A stretch of 64,000 nt of DNA, from positions 558,001-622,000 of the forward strand of contig CP016490.1 of NCBI GenBank assembly GCA_002966495.1, read 5' to 3'. The DNA comes from Halomonas sp. GFAJ-1 (GTDB taxonomy: Bacteria > Pseudomonadota > Gammaproteobacteria > Pseudomonadales > Halomonadaceae). The notes beneath the pieces were generated by a model, which did no database searches, was not told where the DNA came from, and was given only the letters and a program-made list of their open reading frames with translations. This document shows, one piece after another, positions 8,959 to 16,628 of this stretch (position 1 is its first letter; each line of letters opens with the position of its first letter). Both the position numbers and the translations under genes were made by a program.

Positions 8959-9588
8959 TTAACGCCCAATCCACTCAACGAAGGTGGTTTCTCCCAGCGC
9001 ATGGCGCTCATGGCGTAGTCGGCTCATCGCGGCATAGGGCAAATCCATCACTAAGCTATTGCAAAGCGGCTGTTCCAATACTTGACGCAGCAACGCGTTA
9101 CATACAAACAGGTGGGCGACCACCAGTACATGCTTGCCCGGTGGGCTTACCAACAGTCGCCGCCAGACATCACTGACCCGAGCATCCAATGCATCTACTG
9201 TTTCCCCTTCGGGTGGAGCCGCTTGGGAAGGGTTATGCCAAAACGCGCTCATCTGCTCGCTACCCTCTTCGGCAAACACCTGAGCATGGGTTTTGCCCTC
9301 CCAGCGCCCCAAGTGAAGCTCAGCTAGGTCATCCTCCACCTGTACCGGCAGGTCGAACTCTTCACCTAACCACAGCGCAAATTCACGACAGCGCAGCAGC
9401 GGTGAGCTGATAACGGCATCATAAGGCAGCCGCCCATCCACACTTTGTCGCATCACGGCATCACTCACTTGCTGCCAACCGGCTTTACTCAGCGGATGGT
9501 CGGTACTACCACGCAGCATGCGCCCGCCGACTGGCTCGCCGTGGCGCATAATATCGATGGTCGTGATAGTGGCATTTGGAAAGCGCAT
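8959..9588 (-). CDS. Histidine phosphatase (phosphoglycerate mutase-like), last gene of the phn-type operon
   Basis: This 209-residue protein is a histidine phosphatase: it has the phosphohistidine motif MRHGEP near the N terminus, ISSPLLRCREFA, the acidic ELHLGRWEGK and a second histidine in VVAHLF. Members remove phosphate from small molecules such as alpha-ribazole phosphate or sugar phosphates. The ATG at 9588 is preceded by AAGGAG and lies 26 bases after the second phnE. Its position as the last gene of a PhoB-boxed transport operon suggests it acts on the imported phosphorus compound or its product, which is an inference. Confidence 0.8.
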   Translation of the reverse strand: MRFPNATITTIDIMRHGEPVGGRMLRGSTDHPLSKAGWQQVSDAVMRQSVDGRLPYDAVISSPLLRCREFALWLGEEFDLPVQVEDDLAELHLGRWEGKTHAQVFAEEGSEQMSAFWHNPSQAAPPEGETVDALDARVSDVWRRLLVSPPGKHVLVVAHLFVCNALLRQVLEQPLCNSLVMDLPYAAMSRLRHERHALGETTFVEWIGR

Positions 9589-9614
9589 GATCGCTCCTTA
9601 CCCTGGCTGTCTGG

Positions 9615-10430
9615 CTAGATAATAGCGTGGCGTACACGGGCAGAGATCCACTCTGAGACCAATACCGTGGCAAAAATCATCACAAAGATAACGCTAACCT
9701 GGTTCCAGGCGAGGCTGTTAATCGACGCGTTAAGCTGCAAGCCGATACCGCCAGCGCCAACCAGACCTAGCACGGTAGACTCACGAATATTAATGTCCCA
9801 GCGATACACGCTGATACCCGCGAAAGCAGGCATAACCTGGGGCAGCACACCGTAGTTCATCACCTGTAGACGGCTGGCGCCGGTGGCGCTAATTGCCTCA
9901 ACGGGGGTGGGGTGAATCTCTTCAATGGCCTCATAGAGCAGCTTGCCGACAAAACCAATTGAGCGCAGCGCGATGGCGATGATTCCCGCCAGCACACCGG
10001 GGCCAAGAATGGTGACCAGCAGCATGGCCCAAATCAGCGAGTTAATAGAGCGCGATGAGACGATAACGGTGAGCGCTAGGCTGCGTACCAGCGGGTGCGG
10101 CGTAGTGTTGCGTGCGGCTAAAAATGCCACAGGAAACGCCATGGCAATGCCCAGCACGGTGCCTAACGTAGCGATGTTCAGCGTATCCCACATGGGCTTC
10201 CATAGCACGCTGGCATACTCCCAACGCGGCGGCATCATTCGGCTGATCAAGTCGCTGCCTTGGCGGCCCGCATCTTCGACAAACACCCACATGGTGTTAT
10301 CAGAAATCACTTTCCAGCACAGTAGAAACAGGCTGATGCCGACAAGCCAGGCGGCGTACTGAAGCCACTGGGCGCGAGTAGTGCGCCGCTGCCACAGCGG
10401 CGCGCCCTGGGGTGTTGTTGAAACTGGCAT
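9615..10430 (-). CDS. phnE: Phosphonate/phosphite-type ABC transporter permease (second copy)
   Basis: This 271-residue inner-membrane permease of the PhnE family has about six hydrophobic segments and the EAA-type loop EAISATGASRLQVMNYGVLPQVMPAF that contacts the ATPase. The ATG at 10430 is preceded by AGAGGAAA and is preferred over a TTG seven codons earlier. It is paired with a second, related permease gene immediately upstream, so the channel is probably a heterodimer. The motif FRESTVLGLVGAGGIG-like ending (INIRESTVLGLVGAGG) is typical of PhnE. Confidence 0.88.
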   Translation of the reverse strand: MPVSTTPQGAPLWQRRTTRAQWLQYAAWLVGISLFLLCWKVISDNTMWVFVEDAGRQGSDLISRMMPPRWEYASVLWKPMWDTLNIATLGTVLGIAMAFPVAFLAARNTTPHPLVRSLALTVIVSSRSINSLIWAMLLVTILGPGVLAGIIAIALRSIGFVGKLLYEAIEEIHPTPVEAISATGASRLQVMNYGVLPQVMPAFAGISVYRWDINIRESTVLGLVGAGGIGLQLNASINSLAWNQVSVIFVMIFATVLVSEWISARVRHAII

Positions 10431-10462
10431 AACGTTTCCTCTTAAAGACAAGCGGCGTGGGG

Positions 10463-11290
10463 TTATTGCGTCCAGCGACGAACGTAGCTGGAGGCGTACT
10501 CGCTCATCAGTACAATCGCGATGATAATTAACAAGATGGCGGCAGAAGTACCGTACTCATAACGGCTGAGTGAGGTGTTGAGAGTCGCGCCAATGCCGCC
10601 CGCCCCGACAATGCCAATCACCGATGACTCACGGAAGTTGATATCCAGCCGGTACATCGACAAGCCAATTAAGCGCGGCATCACCTGGGGTTGGATGGCA
10701 TGGTTCATGGTTTGCCACCAGCTCGCCCCGGTGGCGCGCACGGCTTCTACCTGCCGCCAGTCGAGGTCTTCAATATCTTCTGCCAGCAGTTTGGCCATAA
10801 AGCCAATGGTGGCAAACGCCAAGGTCAGCATCCCGGCAAACGGCCCAAAGCCGAACATCACCACAAATAGAATCGCGATGATAATTTCCTGGAAGGTGCG
10901 CGAGACCGCAATAATGGCGCGGCATACTGCGTAGATGGGTAAGGGCGAGATATTGCGCGCCGCCCCCAACCCCACGGGAATCGCCAGCAACACGCCAATC
11001 ACCGTAGAGGTTAACGTCATGGTGAGGCTTTCCAGCAGACCCGCCATAATGTCGTTTTGGCGACTAACAAAGTCGGGCTGCAAAAATGCCCCGAGAAAAT
11101 TCAGTGCGCGCCCAGAACCTTCCGCCACACGCGCCCAGTTTACTTCGACAGACGCTAATGCGAGCACCAAATACACGACGCCGCCCAGCACCAACCCCCA
11201 GCGCATACGCGGATTATCAATCAGCGGTAGCCTCCGCCAATGGCCTTGGCGTGCCGCCTGTTGACGCGCCAGCGTATCAACACCGCTCAT
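10463..11290 (-). CDS. phnE: Phosphonate/phosphite-type ABC transporter permease (first copy)
   Basis: This 275-residue PhnE-family permease has about six membrane segments and the conserved EAVRATGASWWQTMNHAIQPQ coupling loop, followed by INFRESSVIGIVGAGGIG. Its ATG overlaps the phnC stop in ATGA, a classic sign of translational coupling. It shares the fold but not close identity with the next gene, so the two permeases likely form a heterodimeric pore for a phosphorus oxyanion or organophosphonate. Confidence 0.9.
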   Translation of the reverse strand: MSGVDTLARQQAARQGHWRRLPLIDNPRMRWGLVLGGVVYLVLALASVEVNWARVAEGSGRALNFLGAFLQPDFVSRQNDIMAGLLESLTMTLTSTVIGVLLAIPVGLGAARNISPLPIYAVCRAIIAVSRTFQEIIIAILFVVMFGFGPFAGMLTLAFATIGFMAKLLAEDIEDLDWRQVEAVRATGASWWQTMNHAIQPQVMPRLIGLSMYRLDINFRESSVIGIVGAGGIGATLNTSLSRYEYGTSAAILLIIIAIVLMSEYASSYVRRWTQ

Positions 11291-12153
11291 AGCGCGCCTC
11301 CGCTGGCAACACTGGCCAACGGCCGCTGCGTGTGGGCAGCATAGGGTTGGCGAGTGAACGCATTTTCCTTCTCTTCAACATCGCCACTCTCAACAGGCTC
11401 AGGCGACGTATCCCAATACTCTTCACCGTATATCGTGGTAAGAATCTCGCTGGTTAGCTCACTTGGCTTGCCATCAAAGACGATTTCACCTGCCCGCAAC
11501 CCCACAATACGGTCGGCAAACTGCTTCGCCAGCGCCACATCGTGAATATTAATGATCGCTGCAAGTTCCCGTTCAGCGCATAGCTCACGAATCAGTCGCA
11601 TGATTTGCCGGGAAGTTTTTGGGTCAAGGCTCGCGGTGGGTTCATCGACCAGGAGCAGCTTAGGGCTTTGTAACAGCGCACGGGCTATGCCAACCCGCTG
11701 GCGCTGGCCGCCAGAGAGCGCATCGGCGCGCTTGTCGATGGCATGGGGAAGGCCAACCCGTTCAAGTAGCCGAAACGCCTCGGTCACGGCTTCCTGAGGG
11801 TAACGGCGCAAAAAGCTACGCCAGAATCCAACATAGCCTAGCTGACCGGAGAGCACGTTATCCATCACGGTTAAGCGATCCACCAAGGCGTATTCCTGGA
11901 AGATCATCCCCATGGAGCGACGCGCGTGGCGCAGACGATTGCCTGATAGCTTCGTCAGCTCGATATCTTCCAACCGAATGCTGCCTTGGGTGGGCTCCAC
12001 CAAGCGATTAACACAGCGAATCAGGGTGCTTTTACCCGCCCCAGACGGCCCAATCAGCGCCATGACCTGGCCTTTGGGAAGCGCCAGCTCGATATCAGTA
12101 AGCGCACGATCCCCAGTGGGGTAACGTTTGCCAACGCCGGTAAGTGTCAACAT
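11287..12153 (-). CDS. phnC: Phosphonate/phosphite-type ABC transporter ATP-binding protein
   Basis: This 288-residue cytoplasmic ATPase has Walker A GPSGAGKST (about 36-44), Q-loop IFQEYALV, signature LSGGQRQRVGIARAL and Walker B LLLVDEPTASLD, all in the PhnC pattern. The C-terminal 40 residues are acidic and variable and extend past the usual end of the family. It follows phnD after 78 bases that contain a strong hairpin, and its stop overlaps the start of the first phnE by four bases. Confidence 0.92.
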   Translation of the reverse strand: MLTLTGVGKRYPTGDRALTDIELALPKGQVMALIGPSGAGKSTLIRCVNRLVEPTQGSIRLEDIELTKLSGNRLRHARRSMGMIFQEYALVDRLTVMDNVLSGQLGYVGFWRSFLRRYPQEAVTEAFRLLERVGLPHAIDKRADALSGGQRQRVGIARALLQSPKLLLVDEPTASLDPKTSRQIMRLIRELCAERELAAIINIHDVALAKQFADRIVGLRAGEIVFDGKPSELTSEILTTIYGEEYWDTSPEPVESGDVEEKENAFTRQPYAAHTQRPLASVASGGAL

Positions 12154-12181
12154 GGGTTTTACCTCATCTTCATAACGGTTC

Positions 12182-12205
12182 GGCCAGAAGGTTGCCCTTC
12201 TGGCC
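12182..12205 (-). terminator. Hairpin between phnD and phnC
   Basis: A perfect 10-bp stem (GGCCAGAAGG at 12182-12191 with CCTTCTGGCC at 12196-12205) with a 4-base loop and no T-run. After a binding-protein gene, such a hairpin commonly stabilises or partly ends the transcript so that the binding protein is made in excess over the permeases. Confidence 0.55.
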
Positions 12206-12231
12206 GATGGGGTTGCACAGCTGCCAAAGGG

Positions 12232-13209
12232 TTAATCGCAGTCGTAAGTCACACCGTTGGCTTCAGCAATGGTGCGAATCACAGACCAATGCTCTTCATA
12301 GGTGATCGGGATAAACTGCGCTTCACCGGAATTGGCAAACTCAGCCTCAAGGGCGGTGCCTTCCCAGTCGTAGCTGAAGAATGCGTCTTGAATTTGCTGG
12401 GCAAGCTCAGGCTTTAGATTGTGGGCAACGCCATAAGCCGTGGTGGGGAAGGTTTCGGAGGTATAGATAATCTCGTAATCGCCTTCGCTTACCACACCGC
12501 GCGAGATCATCCGAGTAGCCACCGAGTTAGCAATGGCGGCAGCATCGTAATCTTTATTCACTACACCTAGCACAGAGTTATCGTGAGAGCCGGAGAACGC
12601 GGTCTTGTAATCGTTATCGGCTTCTAACCCATACTCAGAGCGCAGCAGCGCAGAGGGCGCACGGAAACCAGAGTTAGAGGTTTCTGAGGTAAACGCCAAT
12701 TGGCGACCTTCAAGGTCTTCAACGGACTCAATACCGCTACCGGGATAGGTAATAATTTCCATCTCATAGCCGTAGCTACCATCTTCACTCGCCATAATGG
12801 CGAAGGGGCGAAAGCCACCACAGTTAACAGCAACCGGCACACCGCCTGTGTTGAAACCCGCGACATGCAAGCGGCCTGCACGCAGCGCCTCTTGCTGGGC
12901 AGCATTCGACTGCACGGGGAAGAACTGCACACGCTTACCGGTTGCTTCGCTTAGATGATCCAGAAAGCCAGACCATACATCCGCATAAACAGCAGGGTCT
13001 TCAACCGGCGTATAGGCAAAGACCAAGGTGTCCGGGTCGACCCACTGAGACTCGTCAGTCGGTGCATCGGCAACCATATCGCCATCGTTGTCTACGTAGC
13101 GCGAGGAGAGGTCGGCGGAGGCGTTAACTGCTGCCAGCGCAAATGCACTTGCAACAGCAGCGCTAATCAATGTGCGGGAAAGCGAGTTAGAAAGCGTGGG
13201 AGCGTGCAT
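12232..13209 (-). CDS. phnD: Phosphate/phosphite/phosphonate-binding periplasmic protein
   Basis: This 325-residue PhnD-family solute-binding protein has a signal peptide (about 1-32, ending near NASA) and the mature pattern TLVFAYTPVEDP, QSNAAQQEALRAGRLHVAGFNTGG and FTSETSNSGFRAPSALL. It delivers a phosphorus oxyanion or phosphonate to PhnC-PhnE in the periplasm. It is the first gene of a five-gene operon and is preceded by an 11-bp-spaced PhoB array at 13259-13320. No C-P lyase, phosphonatase or phosphite dehydrogenase gene is in the window, so the substrate is not settled. Confidence 0.9.
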   Translation of the reverse strand: MHAPTLSNSLSRTLISAAVASAFALAAVNASADLSSRYVDNDGDMVADAPTDESQWVDPDTLVFAYTPVEDPAVYADVWSGFLDHLSEATGKRVQFFPVQSNAAQQEALRAGRLHVAGFNTGGVPVAVNCGGFRPFAIMASEDGSYGYEMEIITYPGSGIESVEDLEGRQLAFTSETSNSGFRAPSALLRSEYGLEADNDYKTAFSGSHDNSVLGVVNKDYDAAAIANSVATRMISRGVVSEGDYEIIYTSETFPTTAYGVAHNLKPELAQQIQDAFFSYDWEGTALEAEFANSGEAQFIPITYEEHWSVIRTIAEANGVTYDCD

Positions 13210-13258
13210 GCATCACCTAAGTGGCTGTTCAAAGATGACGCTATCCTGCCAAGCCTGC

Positions 13259-13320
13259 ATGACAGCAGCGGGTCACTCTCGTGACAACCTAGTGACGTCT
13301 CAATGACAGCAAAGTGACAC
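13259..13320 (-). promoter_or_regulatory. PhoB box array upstream of phnD
   Basis: Read on the minus strand, 7-base half-sites begin every 11 bases: GTGTCAC (13314-13320), CTGTCAT (13303-13309), ACGTCAC (13292-13298), TTGTCAC (13281-13287), a degenerate unit (13270-13276) and CTGTCAT (13259-13265). The known Pho box is a 7-4-7 direct repeat of CTGTCAT-like units. The array ends 49 bases before the phnD start. The exact 11-bp register over six positions makes a chance match very unlikely. Confidence 0.85.
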
Positions 13321-13342
13321 CCCTTAGCTAAGGCAGCACGCG

Positions 13343-13642
13343 TCAGTTCCGTCGATCTATAAAGAGACTATTACCGACTATTTTTTTCGCCTGATGTTTT
13401 AGCTCGGAAAGTTGGGCGGCAATGTCCAGTGCCTTGCAGGTGCTGGGGTCGATAATGGGTTTAACCGCAATCGACACGCTAACAAAGGGAAAGAACGCCG
13501 TAGCACCTTGGCGGCTTTCAATAGTGATACCGCCCTGCAGCAAGCGCGACAGCAAAATAATCACGAGATCACCGCGGGCCTAGCCATAAGCATCGTTAAA
13601 CGCTTTGAAATTATCTAAGTCGACGTAGGCGGCTGCGAACAC
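13343..13642 (-). pseudogene. Remnant of a GGDEF-domain protein (C-terminal part)
   Basis: One reading frame on the minus strand runs from 13642 to 13343. It begins VFAAAYVDLDNFKAFNDAYG, then has a TAG stop (13580-13582), then ARGDLVIILLSRLL, skips directly to PFVSVSIAVKPI and ends AKKIVGNSLFIDRRN. This matches the GGDEF domain of EAL-CBS-GGDEF type proteins (YVDLDNFKPFNDVYGYARGD and the NSLFVDRR end), but the core with the GGDEF motif is missing and the 5' part is gone. It is a pseudogene fragment between phnD and the glutamate dehydrogenase gene. Confidence 0.75.
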
Positions 13643-13646
13643 TTAG

Positions 13647-13666
13647 CGGGCCCCTTTGGGCCCGCT
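13647..13666. terminator. GC-rich hairpin between dehydrogenase gene and GGDEF remnant
   Basis: GCGGGCCC (13647-13654) pairs with GGGCCCGC (13659-13666). A T-rich run (TACTCTTTTT) follows only on the plus strand, although the gene that ends nearby is on the minus strand. It may still end dehydrogenase transcription, but the U-run is missing on that side. Confidence 0.4.
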
Positions 13667-13688
13667 ACTCTTTTTGTACTGACTTTAG

Positions 13689-15044
13689 TTAACGGTAATT
13701 CTGGCAATTTCCTCGCGCCATGATGGCTTCAGCGATGCGTTCTATTCCCTGGCGGTAGGCGGCTTGGCGATAGGTGACTTTCTCTTTCTCCGCCCGCGCC
13801 AACACGCTTTCTGCCTGCACACCCAGCAGGCTATCTAGGCGCTGATTGACCTCTTCTTCTAGCCATTTTTCGCCTGCGCGGTTCTGCAGCCACTCAAAAT
13901 AGCTAACAATGACGCCGCCAGTATTAGCCAAGACATCAGGTAGCACAGGTATTTCGCGTTTGGCTAATACATCATCGGCATCGCTGGTTAACGGCCCGTT
14001 AGCAATTTCAAGAATCGCCCCCGCCTGCACATCGTCAACGTTATCGCAGTGAATTTGGTTCTCTAGTGCCGCTAACGCCAACACATCCACCTCAAGCGAC
14101 AGCAGTTTATCGCCTGCCAGTGATTTACCTTGTTTACTCTTGGATAACGAACCGTGCTTGTCTTTGTCCTGCTTCGCAGCGTCAACATCAAGCCCGTCCG
14201 CGCTGTAAATAGCGCCGCTTGAGTCCGATACCGCCACAATTTTATAACCCCGCTCACTGGCTAGTCGGGCAAAATGATAAGCAGCATTACCAAATCCCTG
14301 CACGGCAACGGTGGTCTCTTCTGGCTTGCGCTCTTCGCGCTCGGCCCACAAATTCAGCACTTTTAACGCGCCGCGCCCGGTGGCCGCTACCCGACCCGGG
14401 GAGCCCCCTAGAGACAGCGGCTTACCTGTGATAGCGGCAGGCGCTTGGGCACGCACGATATGTTCGTACTCATCAATCATCCAGCCCATTACCGTAGCAT
14501 CGGTATTTACATCCGGGGCGGGAATATCTCGGTCTGGCCCCATAATATCGGCAATGGCACGAATATAGCCCCGAGCCAACCGCTCTCGCTCAAGGGAGGA
14601 GAGGGCCTTGGCATCTACCTGTACACCACCTTTCCCCCCGCCATAAGGTAAGCTAACCACCGCGCACTTCACCGCCATCCAGAAACTTAGCGTGGTGACT
14701 TCGTGCTGATTAACGTCCGTATGGAAACGCACGCCACCTTTGGCAGGCCCTAAGCTGGTATCGTACTGAACCCGCCAAGCGGGGAAGGCCTTCAGGCTTC
14801 CGTCATCCATGCGGATTGGCACACTTACCTGCAACGATAGGCTCGGCTGCATCAACCGTGCCTGGGCATCCGGGTGAATATCCAACGCTTCAAATACCGC
14901 CTCCAGCCGCGAGCGGGCATCTTCAAAAAGCGCCGCGCCTGTTTCAGGGGTCAGGGCTTGCAGCGTCTTCTTTTCAGCTTGCGGTTTACGTGTTTTGGAT
15001 GCTTGCTGCTTTGCTTTATGCTTTTTCGCTTTCGCATTGGCCAT
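13689..15044 (-). CDS. Glu/Leu/Phe/Val dehydrogenase, probable glutamate dehydrogenase, with lysine-rich N-terminal tail
   Basis: This 451-residue cytoplasmic enzyme belongs to the hexameric Glu/Leu/Phe/Val dehydrogenase family. It has substrate/catalytic segments KGGVRFH, PYGGGKGGV and IPAPDVNTDATVMGWM and a Rossmann domain with VAVQGFGNAA. The length without the tail (about 420) fits NAD-type glutamate dehydrogenases that interconvert glutamate and 2-oxoglutarate. The first 28 residues are a lysine-rich, low-complexity extension not typical of the family. The ATG at 15044 is preceded by GGAGAG, which supports this start. Amino-acid specificity cannot be read with certainty. Confidence 0.88.
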   Translation of the reverse strand: MANAKAKKHKAKQQASKTRKPQAEKKTLQALTPETGAALFEDARSRLEAVFEALDIHPDAQARLMQPSLSLQVSVPIRMDDGSLKAFPAWRVQYDTSLGPAKGGVRFHTDVNQHEVTTLSFWMAVKCAVVSLPYGGGKGGVQVDAKALSSLERERLARGYIRAIADIMGPDRDIPAPDVNTDATVMGWMIDEYEHIVRAQAPAAITGKPLSLGGSPGRVAATGRGALKVLNLWAEREERKPEETTVAVQGFGNAAYHFARLASERGYKIVAVSDSSGAIYSADGLDVDAAKQDKDKHGSLSKSKQGKSLAGDKLLSLEVDVLALAALENQIHCDNVDDVQAGAILEIANGPLTSDADDVLAKREIPVLPDVLANTGGVIVSYFEWLQNRAGEKWLEEEVNQRLDSLLGVQAESVLARAEKEKVTYRQAAYRQGIERIAEAIMARGNCQNYR

Positions 15045-15205
15045 GTAGCACTCTCCTTCTGCTTGATAGGCGCCAGCGCCTGCTCATAAGGGACCTAGCA
15101 CTTTGTAAGCGTAGCAGCTTGGTAAATGCACACGCTTTTTAACTTGCGAAATCCCAGCTTTTTCTCACACTTAGGCTATTCGCACGGATGCCCAGGGAGA
15201 ACATA

Positions 15206-16522
15206 GTGAGTCCAATAACACGTAGCGCCCTAGCTTGGGGAAGCCTTTACAGTTTACTTGCCCTGCTGCCGATAGGCTGGCTGCTGCTCTCACCACCAAC
15301 ACCCCGCAGTTGGCTTGGTGAAGCGGCGGTGTTGCTTGGCGCACTCGCCCTAAGCATCATGGCACTGCAGGCGTTAATATCGGGCCGACACGCTTGGTTT
15401 GCCCATGAGATCGGTTTTGATAACGTACTCCAGTTTCATCGCCAGATCGGTATTGGGGCGCTTTTCCTGGTTATTGCCCACCCCGTTGCCCTGTTTATCG
15501 CCCACCCTTCGCTGATTCACTTTCTTGACCCACGAGAAGAAACCCTGCGCGCCCTAACCCTGATAGCGCTGCTAGGTGCCAGCATTGTGCTGATTATTAG
15601 CTCGCTCTGGCGAAAACGTTTTGGGCTACCATATGAGTGGTGGCACCTACTCCATGGCGGCTTAGCGCTGTTTATCGTTTTTGGGGGGCTTGGCCACGCC
15701 ATAATGGCCCAGCGTTACACTGAGGGCTTGGTTACCTCGATGGGTCTGGCGCTGCTTATTCTGATTCCGGCCTGCTTGGTACTCGAAACCCGCTTATTAA
15801 GGCCATGGCGTATGCGCCGTCGCCCCTGGCGCGTGGTGGACACAAAGCTTGAGCGCGGCGATACCACCACACTGACGCTTGAACCCGCAGGCCCTCACCG
15901 CTTCACTTTCCAACCGGGGCAATTCTTCTGGATTACCCTGGGCGACACCCCATGGTCGCTACAGCAACACCCTTTTTCGCTCTCATCAAGCGCTGCCAGC
16001 AGTGGTCGTATAACCTTCAGCGCTAAACGCCTGGGCGACTTTACCCGACAACTACCCAAGGTAACCGCCAATACACCTGCGTTTATTGAGGGCCCATTTG
16101 GCGCTTTCATCCCTCGCCCCAACAATCCCTCGGGGCTAGTAATGATCGCAGGGGGAATTGGCATTACGCCGTTTATGAGCATGCTCTACACCTTTCGCGA
16201 CCAGCAAGACCGCCAACCGATTTGGCTGATTTATGCCAACCCCACCTGGCAAGAAGCCACCTTCCGTGACAACCTGGATGAATTGGCTCAGCAACTTAAC
16301 TTAACGCTGATTCACGTTATTTCAGACCCCCATGAGGGCTGGGAAGGGGAAGTGGGCTACGTTGACCAAGATCTCCTGGCCCGCTGCTTGCCCCAGGATG
16401 ATGGGAAGCGTGACTACTTTATTTGCGGCCCGGACCCCATGATGGATAGTGCTGAAAAGGGCTTAATTGCCCAGGGCATCGCCCCCACCCATATTTTCTC
16501 CGACCGCTTTGACATCGTTTAG
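15206..16522 (+). CDS. Ferric-reductase-like transmembrane oxidoreductase (FRD/NOX-type)
   Basis: This protein of about 438 residues has six or so membrane helices (about 10-215) with paired histidines for haem (FHRQIGIG, VIAHPVAL, WWHLLHGGLA, FGGLGHAI), then a FAD domain with QQHPFSLSS (about 265) and an NAD(P) domain with MIAGGIGITPFMS and the C-terminal YFICGPDPMM. It likely moves electrons from NAD(P)H across the inner membrane. The start is put at GTG 15206 because AGGGAG lies six bases before it; an ATG at 15188 lacks such a site. It overlaps the ribosome site of a 29-residue peptide gene. Confidence 0.88.
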   Translation: MSPITRSALAWGSLYSLLALLPIGWLLLSPPTPRSWLGEAAVLLGALALSIMALQALISGRHAWFAHEIGFDNVLQFHRQIGIGALFLVIAHPVALFIAHPSLIHFLDPREETLRALTLIALLGASIVLIISSLWRKRFGLPYEWWHLLHGGLALFIVFGGLGHAIMAQRYTEGLVTSMGLALLILIPACLVLETRLLRPWRMRRRPWRVVDTKLERGDTTTLTLEPAGPHRFTFQPGQFFWITLGDTPWSLQQHPFSLSSSAASSGRITFSAKRLGDFTRQLPKVTANTPAFIEGPFGAFIPRPNNPSGLVMIAGGIGITPFMSMLYTFRDQQDRQPIWLIYANPTWQEATFRDNLDELAQQLNLTLIHVISDPHEGWEGEVGYVDQDLLARCLPQDDGKRDYFICGPDPMMDSAEKGLIAQGIAPTHIFSDRFDIV

Positions 16523-16531
16523 GGAGTTTTT

Positions 16532-16621
16532 ATGCTGCATAACTACGCAAGATACGCAGGGGGGCTAGTGCTGGCGCTATTAGTCGCCGTTGTGCTCCTG
16601 GCAGCGTACGCCCTGCAATGA
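16532..16621 (+). CDS. 29-residue single-helix membrane peptide
   Basis: A short reading frame encodes MLHNYARYAGG followed by a hydrophobic helix of leucine, valine and alanine (about residues 12-28). AGGGAG at 16521-16526 overlaps the ferric-reductase-like gene's stop and lies five bases before the ATG, so it is probably translated with that gene. It could be a small subunit or stabiliser of the membrane oxidoreductase, which is an inference from position. No homologue is recognised. Confidence 0.55.
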   Translation: MLHNYARYAGGLVLALLVAVVLLAAYALQ

Positions 16622-16628
16622 TTCACGA

